35,149 bases of DNA from a virus, in the IMG/VR virus record IMGVR_UViG_3300046525_000153, positions 1 to 35,149 of that record, one strand, 5' to 3'. Below are positions 27,837-35,149 of the stretch, piece after piece (the stretch's first letter is position 1; each line of letters starts with the position of its first letter). The notes under the pieces were generated by a model. It ran no database searches. It saw only the letters and a list, made by a program, of their open reading frames with translations, and had not been told where the DNA came from. A program made the translations under genes and the position numbers.

Positions 27837-30351
27837 GGTTCCGCTGCACCTGCGCGGCCATGAATTCGATGCACCCGGCGTGGTGTACGCCAGCCCGGGC
27901 CAGACGCTTCAGAGGATGCTGCAGGAGGCCGCCGGCGGCGCGGAGATCTCCGCCGACGTTGTGGTTCGGGTCGGAGGCTACGCGGTGCCGCGTGAGGCAT
28001 GGGGCCGTCTGAGGCCCAAGGCCGGCGTGCGTGTCGATGTTCTGCGGCAGGGCCTGGCCAAGGGCGGCGCGCGCCAGATCCTGGCTACGGTGGCCATGAT
28101 CGTGGTGGCCTACTACGCACCGGGGTGGGGCGCTTCGCTGGCCAAGGGTGCAGGTTGGAGCGCTGCTGCAGGTAATGCGATCGCCTCGGGAATCACTCTG
28201 GCCGCTTCGCTGGCAGTCAATGCACTGGTGTCGGTGCCGATGGCCAGCGGTGGCGGATCCGAGGCCCAGCGTTCATGGAATGCACTGACGGGGAGTTCCA
28301 ATCAGATTAATCCCTATGGCGTGATCCCGCTGATCTTGGGTGAGCAGCGGTACTTCCCGCCGCATGCTGCCATCCCCTATACGGATGTACTGGGGTATGA
28401 CGCCTATCAGTGCTGCATGTTCGACCTTGGGTTCGGCGCGCTGAACGTCTCCGAATTGCGCATTGGCGACACGCCTGCGCAGAGCTTCAATGACTTTCAA
28501 TGGGAGCTGTCATGGCCAGGTGGGGCGGCGCCCAAGCTCTATACCAATGACATTGATGAGCAGGCCGTCAACGCGACGATGAATTCCGAGGGCGACCAGG
28601 TGCTGCGCACGACCGCGCCTGGTGTAGACGCAATCAGTTTGGATCTGCTGTTCTCCAATGGATTGAAGGTGTTCGGCGACTCGCTCAACAAGGGCTGGCC
28701 GATGTGGGTGCTGTGGCGCGTCGAGTACCGCCCGGTCGGCTCGCCGACTTGGCTCACTCCGCCCAGTCCGCGCTTGTCGAAGCTGCTTGGCACTTGGATC
28801 GCCGGAGCCGACGAGTACCCAACGACCTCTCCGGCACCTGGGTTGTACCTGAGCTGGGACCAGACCCGTGACCCGTTTGCCTCCGGCATCGCCTGGGACG
28901 TGGATGGCGGTCAGTACGAGGTGAGGGTCACGCGGGTGGCGCGCAAGGATCAAACGAACAGGACATGGGCCGACGGCGCTATCTGGACCTCCTTCCGCAG
29001 CATCCGCTACACCTCGCCCAGCACCACCGGCACTTCCAAGCTCAACGTGCGCGTCAAGGGCACGGATCAGTTGTCGGGAACCCTGCAGACGTTCAGTGTG
29101 CTTGCGAGATCGATCGTTCCCGTTTACAACCGCACCACCAACACGTGGAGCAACCAGTTCACCCGCAATCCAGCGTGGATTGCCTACTGGCTGATGACGC
29201 GCTGCCAAGCCCTGGTCGAGCATGTGCCGGCCTCTCGCATCGATCTCGATTCGTTCGCCGACTTTGCCGGATACTGCACCGTTCACAGCCTGGAATGCCG
29301 GATGGTCGTGGATGCCCCGATCACCGCCCGCGACCTGCTCAACAAGGTTCTCGCGTGTGGGCTGGGTGATATCGGCAATCGGGATGGGCGCTACTGTGTC
29401 GTGTTCGACCGCAACATTTCCGCAGCATCGGCGGAGCTGTCGCCGCTGGATATCAAGGAGTTCAGCGCCAGCCGGCAGTTCATCAAGCTGCCCCACGCGC
29501 TGCGGGTGCAGTTCAAGAACCCCCAGGCCGATTGGCAGGATGACGAGATCATCGTGGTCCAGGATGGTTACAGCTACCGCGGCATGGACGCACGCGGGAA
29601 TCCGTCCGGCGACCCGTCTGCCACGTTGTTCGAAACCCTGCGGCTGGAGTGGGCAATGCTGCCCAAACAGGCGTGGCGCATCGCTCGCTACCATCTGGCG
29701 CAGGGCTTGTTCCGCAGCACCATCTACAGCTTTACCACCGACATTTCAGGCCTCGGTATTGTCCGCGGCGATGTGATCGATGTGGCTCATGATGTGGCCG
29801 AGTGGGGCACCGGTTGGGGGCGTGTGGTGGCGCTGACCAATGGAACGCCCGATGGCGACGGCGGGGCAACCCTGAAGCTGGACACGGAGATCTTCACCGA
29901 TCCTCTCAAGCTCTACGGCATTCAGACGCGAACGGCAGGCGGCGCCAAGCGCAAGGTGAATTGCCACCCGCATAGTCCATACAGCGACACGTTCTACCTG
30001 GACACCCGCCCCGCCGGCACGGTGGTCGGTGATCGCGTGGTCGTGGGTGAACGCGGTATCGAAATGACCACGTTGATCATCACCGGTGTGCGCTATTCCG
30101 AAGATCTGTCATCTTCCTTCACCGCAGTGGCCTATGACGCGCGGGTGGATCCGTATTGGAAGAACCCGCCGGAGTCGATCATCAGCGAGATCAGTGGACG
30201 GAGCTACGGGGTTCCTGCTGCGCCCAAGGTGACGGTTGCAGTCTCTGATCCAGTGAATGATGAGGTAGACGATGCCGGCATCCCGACAGCGGTAGTACGC
30301 ATCGGCACGGCCCCGCGCCATGGCTTCATGACGTTGGAGATGCAGCGGTGA
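27829..30351 (+). CDS. Tail tip attachment protein, gpJ/TipJ-like
   Basis: The 840-residue protein begins with a small beta domain (about residues 1-85), then a hydrophobic stretch (about 88-140, ILATVAMIVVAYYAPGW ... GITLAASLAVNALV) like gpI, and then the TipJ body: NPYGVIPLILGEQRYFPPHAAIPYTDVLGYDAYQCCMFDLGFGAL, LRIGDTPAQSF, and phage-tail domains to about 800. It forms the tail tip and is the likely receptor-contact protein. It ends where a fibronectin-type repeat would be expected to continue, and the next gene starts with one in the -1 frame. It might therefore be shortened relative to relatives. It overlaps the preceding gene by 8 bases. Confidence 0.92.
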   Translation: MNEVPLHLRGHEFDAPGVVYASPGQTLQRMLQEAAGGAEISADVVVRVGGYAVPREAWGRLRPKAGVRVDVLRQGLAKGGARQILATVAMIVVAYYAPGWGASLAKGAGWSAAAGNAIASGITLAASLAVNALVSVPMASGGGSEAQRSWNALTGSSNQINPYGVIPLILGEQRYFPPHAAIPYTDVLGYDAYQCCMFDLGFGALNVSELRIGDTPAQSFNDFQWELSWPGGAAPKLYTNDIDEQAVNATMNSEGDQVLRTTAPGVDAISLDLLFSNGLKVFGDSLNKGWPMWVLWRVEYRPVGSPTWLTPPSPRLSKLLGTWIAGADEYPTTSPAPGLYLSWDQTRDPFASGIAWDVDGGQYEVRVTRVARKDQTNRTWADGAIWTSFRSIRYTSPSTTGTSKLNVRVKGTDQLSGTLQTFSVLARSIVPVYNRTTNTWSNQFTRNPAWIAYWLMTRCQALVEHVPASRIDLDSFADFAGYCTVHSLECRMVVDAPITARDLLNKVLACGLGDIGNRDGRYCVVFDRNISAASAELSPLDIKEFSASRQFIKLPHALRVQFKNPQADWQDDEIIVVQDGYSYRGMDARGNPSGDPSATLFETLRLEWAMLPKQAWRIARYHLAQGLFRSTIYSFTTDISGLGIVRGDVIDVAHDVAEWGTGWGRVVALTNGTPDGDGGATLKLDTEIFTDPLKLYGIQTRTAGGAKRKVNCHPHSPYSDTFYLDTRPAGTVVGDRVVVGERGIEMTTLIITGVRYSEDLSSSFTAVAYDARVDPYWKNPPESIISEISGRSYGVPAAPKVTVAVSDPVNDEVDDAGIPTAVVRIGTAPRHGFMTLEMQR

Positions 30352-31000
30352 CGATGCCTATTGCCTCTTATGAGCTTCGCTTCCGGGCAGTGGGCGCACC
30401 GGACGCTGCATGGCAGTACCGCAGCCAGGTGGCCGGACAGGTGTTTGTCGTTCGTGAGCTGCAGCGGGGCACCCCCTATGACTTGCAGATGCGCTCCATC
30501 GGCGTCAACGGGCGTGCCTCGGAATGGGTAGGCGTGGCGGTCAACGTACCTGACACCAACCGCGTGGGCGCGGCGGCTCTGCCGAACATCGGCAATCAAC
30601 AGTCCATGTGGGATATGACCACGTCGGTGACGTTTGCCGCGTCCAGCGACGCCGAGGGCGCCTCGGTGGCCACCATCAGCGTCACCGCGGGCAACCTGAT
30701 CATCGGATCGATACAGTCGCCTATGCGGCCAGCAGCGCGAGCCTGACTGGCACGGCCGGGCAGAAAGTCACCGTGTACCTCTACTACTACGACCCGCAGC
30801 TTCAGGGTGGCAGCCGGCAGTTGCGGGTGACCTCCAACGTGGTCGAGACGGCCAGCGCAAACGGCAACGTGGCAATCAGTGCCCTGCAGATCACCTTCCC
30901 CGCTGCCGGCGCCAGCGGCAGCGGCGGAGGGAGCATTGGTGGCGGCGGAGGGAGCGGTGGTTCGCGGAACCCTGTAAATCAGGAGCAGATGATCGAATGA
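30348..31000 (+). pseudogene. Fibronectin III-like tail protein, broken by a 1-base frameshift
   Basis: The first frame (30348-30746, GTG start overlapping the J-like stop) encodes an fn3-like domain (YELRFRAVGAPDAAWQYRSQVAG ... GTPYDLQMRSIGVNGRASEW), then a beta region up to GNLIIGS at about 30709. There it runs into IQSPMRPAARA and stops. The -1 frame continues the same kind of sequence (DTVAYAASSASLTGTAGQKVTVYLYYYDP), with a glycine-rich end, to 31000. One missing base near 30705-30712 explains this. No slippery site is present. The gene would code about 217 residues if intact. Confidence 0.75.
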
Positions 31001-31383
31001 GCTACGTTAAGAAAGAGGGAGTCTCCGTTGACCCCGGACAGACCGTGGTCGAGCTGGACACCGGTGACCTGGTGGCGGTGGTGTGCACCCGCACCTTGCA
31101 GGGTGGCCAGATCCTGTTTCGAGGGCAGGCGCGGGCCGTCACCCAGGCCGGCCTGCCGCTGGTCGGCACTGACGGCAAGGCCATCGAACGCGAGTTCCAG
31201 CACAGCGATCCCCGGCCCGCAAAGGCCGACGAGGTCGCCAGAGACGTGCTGCTCGCCCTGCTGGGCGAGGCCCCGCAGCTGGTCGTGTGGTCCGATCAGG
31301 TGCTGTTGGACGTGAGCATTCGCCAGGCCTTGGCGCTGGCGTCCATCGATACTGGGGCGGTGGACGCCTCGGCCGTTCTGTAG
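30997..31383 (+). CDS. Small tail-associated protein, unknown
   Basis: The 128-residue acidic protein begins by an ATGA overlap with the broken fn3-like gene and ends 8 bases before the fibre gene. The N-terminal half is beta-rich (VELDTGDLVAVVCTRTLQGGQILFRGQA), the C-terminal half helical. No family is recognised. Its location suggests a part of the tip or a fibre chaperone. A stable frame, matching codon use and overlapped start make it a real gene. Confidence 0.72.
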   Translation: MSYVKKEGVSVDPGQTVVELDTGDLVAVVCTRTLQGGQILFRGQARAVTQAGLPLVGTDGKAIEREFQHSDPRPAKADEVARDVLLALLGEAPQLVVWSDQVLLDVSIRQALALASIDTGAVDASAVL

Positions 31384-31390
31384 GAGAGAG

Positions 31391-34285
31391 ATGATGACGA
31401 TGATTGATGGGCGCCAGGTCATTCCTGCAGCCGATCTTCCTCAGAGGGGCGCGGGCAGGTACGACGCGTTGGTCGGCGTGGTGCGCTCCTCGGATTCCTT
31501 GGCGACCTTCCCTGTGTTGGATCTGCCGACGCCGAAGACCGCCCAGGTCGAGATTGACGCCTTGAAGGCCGGCCAGTCGACCAGTGCCATCTACAAGGCG
31601 ACCCTTGCCGAGCTGGAAGCCACGCCAGGCACCTATGTGGGGCAGGGCGGCTTTGTTCCGCTCGTAGGTCAGTACAGCTGGGATGGTGCGCAGTGGGTCA
31701 AGATTGCCGATGACCTGCTGGTCAACAAGGCCGATAGGATTCCCACCCGTTACGGCATCGCCAATGCGGCTCGTGACGCCGACGATGCTTTGACCCAGGT
31801 GGCCGTCACTGAGCGCTCGGTGACTCGTGTGCTGCCCAATGCAGAGTTCGTGGCCGTTTCCAATCGAGCGGTGTACTCGGCATCGGAGGCTGCAGCCGGA
31901 CTGCCGGTCAACGCGTATCGCTTCTGGATGCAGAACGTTCCGCTTTTGGGCGATATCACCCTGGAGGTCTACCGCCGTGTGCAGGGCGGCACGTCTGCCT
32001 ACCCGCCGACCGCGAGTGACACGCTACTTGCCTCGGCGACGGTCAACGGTGCGGATCTTGCCGACAGCAATGCATGGCAGTACGTCGAGATCCGCCTCCC
32101 GCACGCCGTGACTGTCACCGGACTGGATTTGCTTGTCTGGAAGCTGAGCACCGCCGGCGGCCTGTCGATGGGCATGCGCAACGACGCCAGCAGCGTCACA
32201 CAGTTCCGCCGGGGCTGGTTCGGCAATGCGGGCGGCACAAGCCAGCTGATCGGCGCTCCCAATCAGCTGGCTTTTGAGGCGTACTTCCGCGAGGTGGCAA
32301 GCGCGCTGGCGCCGCAGATCAACGCCTTGGAGAGCCAGGCCAGCGTCCTGGCCCGCAGCTTCAGTCGTGGGTTCGTCGCGTCGGCAGCCCGTGAGCCCAA
32401 CGAGCAGACCTATCCGCAGAGCGGTGGACATTACGCTTGGACGTTTGGTGCACAGGCTGGCGCGGGCCAGGACGTCGCCGCTGGCGCGTCCATCGACACC
32501 TTGGCGCTGATGGTAGAGCTGCCCAATGACGTCGCAAGCATGCGCCTGCGAGTGTGGTCTCGCCCCACAGATTCGGTTACCGCCGGGATCTACCCGACGA
32601 GCGATGGCACGGCGACGCTGCTCTATAGCGGCATCATGACCGTGGCTGAGCTTGGCTTGGAGGCGGTGTCCGGCACGTGGCAGGACCTTCGTTTCCCATT
32701 TCCGGCCATTCAGACGGTCGCCGGGCAGACGTACCTGTTCGAACTCTGGGGTTACACCAATGCGTCTACCCCGGTGGGTGTCGGTATCACACGTGCAGCG
32801 GACAACGGCTACAACCAGCAGCAGCGTGGGTGGTATCGAGGTTCGTCAGCCATCGCCGCTGGTTCGGCGCTTGCCTGGAGGCTGGGTGGGGATGTCTACA
32901 GGGTCGCGTCCGATGACAGCGACGACGGCAGCATGTATTTGCTGGAGGCATACGACGTTGAGATCGTGACCGCTGGGCTGTCTGTCTTCGTGTCAGGGTC
33001 TGCCTACGGTGATGGCCGTAGGGTCGAGGTCAATGCGGCCCTGTCGGTCGCTGCTGCAACGTCGGGGGCCGAAACAAAGGTGGGCTACAACCTCATCTAT
33101 GACACCGACACGGTGTTCCCGAGCATCGCCGGGGCGTGGCTGGGCCGCCGGCACATCAGCGGGGTTTCCGCTGCGCGCAGCGATACCGGTGCCGCACTGA
33201 CCGCGGGGACTGACTTCGCGTACCACGTCAACGGCAAGCTCCGTGGCCTGCTGAACGTCGCCGCGTACGATGTGGACGTGACCTATAGCTACAAGCGGGA
33301 GCGCTACGACCTGATCCAGATCGACCCGCAGACGCAAGTCGTGACGATCAAGGCCGGGCCGGAGCGCGACTTTGATGCGGTGGAGTATCGGCCTGTGCCC
33401 GATGAGGGGCGGGTGGTAATCGGCTACCTGCACGTGGTGGGCAGTACGGTCAGCGCGTTCAACGGCTCAAAGTACCTGGGCGGGGTGGTTCGGCAGGGTG
33501 GCGAAGATGACTGGCAAAAGCTGCTCATGCACAACCGCGCATGCTTGCGCCGGCTGCTGGCCAAGGCGGCGCACGGGGAGCCTGTGACCGTCGCCAGCTA
33601 CGGCGATTCCATCGTCGCGGTGCAGCTGGGTGATCCACCGTACACAGCCAACAGCGCAGCGCGTGATCGACCAGAGAACTACCTGATCAACATGCCGACG
33701 GACACGGTTGCCGCACTGCCCAGGCACGACTTTGGCGACGGCGCAGGGCAGGTCCACGTCAAGATCAGCGCCATGTGGTCGCTGATCGCAGCACTGGAAC
33801 AGATGATCGGCAAGCCGGTGGTCTATCTGAACTTCGGCCGCGGTGGGTCGACCACGGCCAACACCCAACACAATGGCCTGTGGCCTGCTCGCCTCCAGCC
33901 GGTATTGGAATCTGGGGCGGACGTGTTGCTGCTGCACTTCGGCATGAACGAGCTGGGGCAGGCCACTACCCTGGCCAACATCAAGAACATTGCCGGCCAG
34001 GCGAAGGCGGCCGGTATGGAAGTGGTCATCATGTCCGTGCCGCGCCGCAACGTGGTGGATGGATCGGCCCTGTCCGGCTGGAACTACACCAACAGGGCGC
34101 TGTGGCGCGCTGCAGTCGAGGCGGGAGCCGCGTTTGCTCCGCAGCACTGGATCGTCATGGACGAGCAGCTGGGTGGCATGGGCGCCAGTCCAGACTCGCT
34201 GGGGGCTGCCGCGCTGTTCAATCACCCCGGTCCGGCGGAGTTCGAGCGCTATGGCCAGGTGTTGGTGCAGTCGGTGCTGGGGTGA
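31391..34285 (+). CDS. Tail fibre with repeated beta domains and a C-terminal SGNH hydrolase
   Basis: The 964-residue protein follows AGGAGAGAG; ATGs at 31394 and 31400 are alternative starts. About residues 150-300 and 340-510 are two related beta-sandwich segments, each ending in a similar pattern (FRRGWFGNAGG ... QLAFEAYFREV; QQRGWYRGSSA ... ALAWRLGG), likely glycan-binding. A charged middle follows. From about 725 to 960 there is an SGNH/GDSL esterase: block I ASYGDS with S740, block II FGRGGS, block III FGMNE with N853, block V FNHPG with H945. The aspartate usually three residues before the histidine is a leucine here. The enzyme may deacetylate surface polysaccharide during adsorption. 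Confidence 0.88.
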   Translation: MMTMIDGRQVIPAADLPQRGAGRYDALVGVVRSSDSLATFPVLDLPTPKTAQVEIDALKAGQSTSAIYKATLAELEATPGTYVGQGGFVPLVGQYSWDGAQWVKIADDLLVNKADRIPTRYGIANAARDADDALTQVAVTERSVTRVLPNAEFVAVSNRAVYSASEAAAGLPVNAYRFWMQNVPLLGDITLEVYRRVQGGTSAYPPTASDTLLASATVNGADLADSNAWQYVEIRLPHAVTVTGLDLLVWKLSTAGGLSMGMRNDASSVTQFRRGWFGNAGGTSQLIGAPNQLAFEAYFREVASALAPQINALESQASVLARSFSRGFVASAAREPNEQTYPQSGGHYAWTFGAQAGAGQDVAAGASIDTLALMVELPNDVASMRLRVWSRPTDSVTAGIYPTSDGTATLLYSGIMTVAELGLEAVSGTWQDLRFPFPAIQTVAGQTYLFELWGYTNASTPVGVGITRAADNGYNQQQRGWYRGSSAIAAGSALAWRLGGDVYRVASDDSDDGSMYLLEAYDVEIVTAGLSVFVSGSAYGDGRRVEVNAALSVAAATSGAETKVGYNLIYDTDTVFPSIAGAWLGRRHISGVSAARSDTGAALTAGTDFAYHVNGKLRGLLNVAAYDVDVTYSYKRERYDLIQIDPQTQVVTIKAGPERDFDAVEYRPVPDEGRVVIGYLHVVGSTVSAFNGSKYLGGVVRQGGEDDWQKLLMHNRACLRRLLAKAAHGEPVTVASYGDSIVAVQLGDPPYTANSAARDRPENYLINMPTDTVAALPRHDFGDGAGQVHVKISAMWSLIAALEQMIGKPVVYLNFGRGGSTTANTQHNGLWPARLQPVLESGADVLLLHFGMNELGQATTLANIKNIAGQAKAAGMEVVIMSVPRRNVVDGSALSGWNYTNRALWRAAVEAGAAFAPQHWIVMDEQLGGMGASPDSLGAAALFNHPGPAEFERYGQVLVQSVLG

Positions 34286-34290
34286 CTGAT

Positions 34291-34322
34291 CCTCACGCGG
34301 CAGCAACGCCGCGTGAGGCTTC
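34291..34322 (+). terminator. Terminator of the late operon
   Basis: CCTCACGCGGC (34291-34301), loop AGCAAC, GCCGCGTGAGG (34308-34318) form a perfect 11-bp stem, followed by CTTCATTTTC. It begins 6 bases after the fibre gene and ends the rightward late transcript. Confidence 0.9.
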
Positions 34323-34331
34323 ATTTTCGCC

Positions 34332-34436
34332 ATGTGCTATTTCGCCCAGATCGAAGCCGCCTACCAGAAGCTGGTCCGCATGACCGGCGCCACCGTGTCG
34401 CTGCAAGAGATAGGTCATGCGTGCAGCCGCTGCTAA
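34332..34436 (+). pseudogene. Truncated SRAP (YedK/HMCES-like) gene fragment
   Basis: The frame encodes 34 residues, MCYFAQIEAAYQKLVRMTG then about 15 more, then stops. The opening resembles the start of SOS-response-associated peptidase (SRAP) proteins, in which Cys2 becomes the nucleophile that links to abasic sites in single-stranded DNA; those proteins are normally over 200 residues. The match breaks off at about 34415. The gene is therefore probably cut short at a recombination or deletion point close to the right end. It overlaps the 3' end of the leftward lipoprotein gene. Confidence 0.5.
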
Positions 34437-34663
34437 CGGTCCTTCTTCCCACCGAAGTCGATCGGTTGCTCGTTCCGGTGCCGATCCGATGACCAGACTT
34501 CTGTGCTCCGGCACTTGCTTTCCCTGGCTGCGACTTGAGCGGGGAGATCCTTCACGAGAGCTGAGTCACGGCAGGTTTGGTGAAGCGCCGAGTCATCGTA
34601 GGTAGCGCAAGCTGTGAGGGTAGTGCCAAGGATGAGTGCGGCAGCAGGGATGGCAAGTCTCAT
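34433..34663 (-). CDS. Small lipoprotein at the prophage right end (exclusion candidate)
   Basis: The 76-residue protein starts at the ATG at 34663. A signal peptide (MRLAIPAAALILGTTL) ends in the lipobox LTAC with the lipidated cysteine at C19. The mature part is short, charged and has two more cysteines (in HQTCRD and ESKCRS), which may form a disulfide. It is read opposite to the late genes, has its own promoter and stands next to the host junction. Such genes often serve lysogenic conversion, for example blocking receptors against superinfection (as T5 Llp or phi80 Cor). That role is inference; no homologue is named. Confidence 0.7.
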   Translation of the reverse strand: MRLAIPAAALILGTTLTACATYDDSALHQTCRDSALVKDLPAQVAARESKCRSTEVWSSDRHRNEQPIDFGGKKDR

Positions 34664-34694
34664 TTCATCTCTCGCTTCTTCTTTAGTTGATCGT

Positions 34695-34723
34695 GTTCTA
34701 CGGTTTCTAGCGCCATTTTTCAA
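34695..34723 (-). promoter_or_regulatory. Promoter of the end lipoprotein gene
   Basis: On the minus strand TTGAAA (34723-34718) and TAGAAC (34700-34695) are 17 bases apart. The start would be near 34688, about 25 bases before the ATG. The gene can therefore be expressed in the lysogen, independent of the late operon. Confidence 0.5.
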
Positions 34724-34749
34724 GCATCGACGTGCTATTTAGGAGTCTC

Positions 34750-34782
34750 CAAACAACGTCGTCGTTACACGACTGTTGTTTG
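34750..34782. repeat. Large inverted repeat next to the host gene
   Basis: CAAACAAC (34750-34757) pairs with GTTGTTTG (34775-34782) and GTCGT (34758-34762) with ACGAC (34769-34773), with one bulged T and a 6-base loop. It lies 13 bases past the stop of the leftward peptidase gene. It may be that gene's terminator, or part of the attachment region; the sequence alone does not decide. Confidence 0.55.
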
Positions 34783-34795
34783 CGCAAAAATTTGC

Positions 34796-35149
34796 CTAGG
34801 CGCCGCCCAGCCGTTCCCACAGGAAGCTGTAGGCCAGTGCGGACATGTGCGCGGCCTGCGCGTTGTTGGCCGCACCGCCATGACCGCCTTCGATGTTCTC
34901 ATAGTACGTCACGTCCTTACCGGCATCGATCATCTTCGCGGCCATCTTGCGGGCGTGGCCCGGATGTACGCGGTCATCGCGAGTGGAGGTGGTGAACAGC
35001 ACCGGCGGGTAGCTCTTCTTCGCGTCGAACAGGTGGTACGGCGAGAAGGTCTTGATGAACGCCCAGTCGGCCGTGTCCGGATTGCCGTACTCGGCCATCC
35101 AGGATGCGCCGGCCAACAGGTGGCTGTAACGCTTCATGTCCAGCAGCGG
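34796..35149 (-). CDS. Prolyl oligopeptidase family (S9) serine peptidase, C-terminal part
   Basis: Only the last 117 codons are in the window; the frame is open to the right edge. The sequence MKRYSHLLAGASWMAEYGNP is typical of the C-terminal hydrolase domain of prolyl oligopeptidases. The catalytic aspartate lies in TSTRDDRVHPGHARKM and the histidine in EGGHGGAANN; the serine lies outside. The enzyme cuts short peptides after proline, usually in the periplasm or cytosol. Base composition and content differ from the phage genes, so it marks the chromosome beyond the right end of the prophage. An inverted repeat follows its stop. Confidence 0.93.
   Translation of the reverse strand, partial: PLLDMKRYSHLLAGASWMAEYGNPDTADWAFIKTFSPYHLFDAKKSYPPVLFTTSTRDDRVHPGHARKMAAKMIDAGKDVTYYENIEGGHGGAANNAQAAHMSALAYSFLWERLGGA

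Larger units (their letters stand above)
1..34795. mobile_element. Lambda-like prophage, right-hand part (left end outside window)
   Basis: A continuous set of phage genes runs from the left edge to just before a chromosomal S9 peptidase gene that ends at 34796. Immunity, replication, lysis, packaging, head and tail modules occur in lambda order, with many 1-bp, 4-bp and 8-bp start/stop overlaps typical of phage operons. No integrase, excisionase or attL is visible, so the element must extend left of the window. The exact right junction cannot be fixed without the other attachment site; it most likely lies between about 34440 and 34795. The late genes appear largely intact; the visible damage is the broken fibronectin-like gene near 30710 and a truncated SRAP gene at the right end. 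Confidence 0.95.

Noticed and set aside
30608-30746. Programmed frameshifting in the fn3-like gene
   Set aside because: No X XXY YYZ heptamer exists in the overlap of the two frames, so a one-base deletion is a simpler explanation.

Overview
The window is almost entirely the right-hand part of a lambda-like (siphovirus, cos-type) prophage in a GC-rich Gram-negative bacterium. Most of the sequence is high-GC, and the last ~350 bases are a different, chromosomal gene: the C-terminus of a prolyl-oligopeptidase (S9) family enzyme read leftward. The style of the genes suggests Xanthomonadaceae, probably Stenotrophomonas or Xanthomonas. That host call is inference from recall, not from a search. 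The left end of the prophage (integrase, attL) lies outside the window.

Layout: (1) 1-2264, a leftward early operon of small overlapping genes. It starts with an Arc-like ribbon-helix-helix protein and a KilAC antirepressor, followed by a one-helix membrane protein, a CsrA-like protein and three small related unknown proteins. (2) 2340-3428, a rightward pair from a divergent promoter: an RHH protein whose C-terminus copies the acidic tail of SSB, then an orphan Cas2-like protein. (3) 3478-5508, the immunity region. A leftward CI-type repressor is followed by a BstA-like abortive-infection candidate and a terminator; a Cro-like gene is read rightward from a palindromic operator region. (4) 5656-9389, rightward early genes: a replication initiator with iterons inside its own gene, a DnaB helicase, small proteins and a Q-like late regulator candidate. 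(5) 9441-11386, a leftward small ORF, a compact promoter-terminator unit that looks like a pR'-tR' late control site, and two low-GC cargo genes (one with a HEPN-type RxxxxxH motif). (6) 11477-13126, lysis: R-type transglycosylase, membrane protein (holin candidate), Rz with nested Rz1, and a small nuclease. (7) 13127-20757, probable cos region and lambda-type head module: TerS, TerL, gpW, portal, S49 protease, decoration protein D with an Ig-like extension, capsid E. (8) 20803-34285, tail module in lambda order, with a G/GT -1 frameshift at T TTT TTC, tape measure, tip proteins, a broken fibronectin-like gene and a large fibre ending in an SGNH esterase domain. (9) 34291-34795, the right end: late terminator, a truncated SRAP gene, a leftward lipoprotein gene with its own promoter, and an inverted repeat next to the host gene.

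The working model is a temperate phage. CI holds lysogeny; antirepressor and Cro take over on induction. The initiator, its internal origin and DnaB start replication. A Q-like factor lets polymerase pass the leader terminator and the later internal terminators to express lysis, head and tail genes. Several genes look like lysogenic cargo that would protect or alter the host: the BstA-like protein, the HEPN-like pair, the end lipoprotein, and perhaps the SSB-tail/Cas2-like pair. All functions are read from sequence pattern and gene order only; no search was run.
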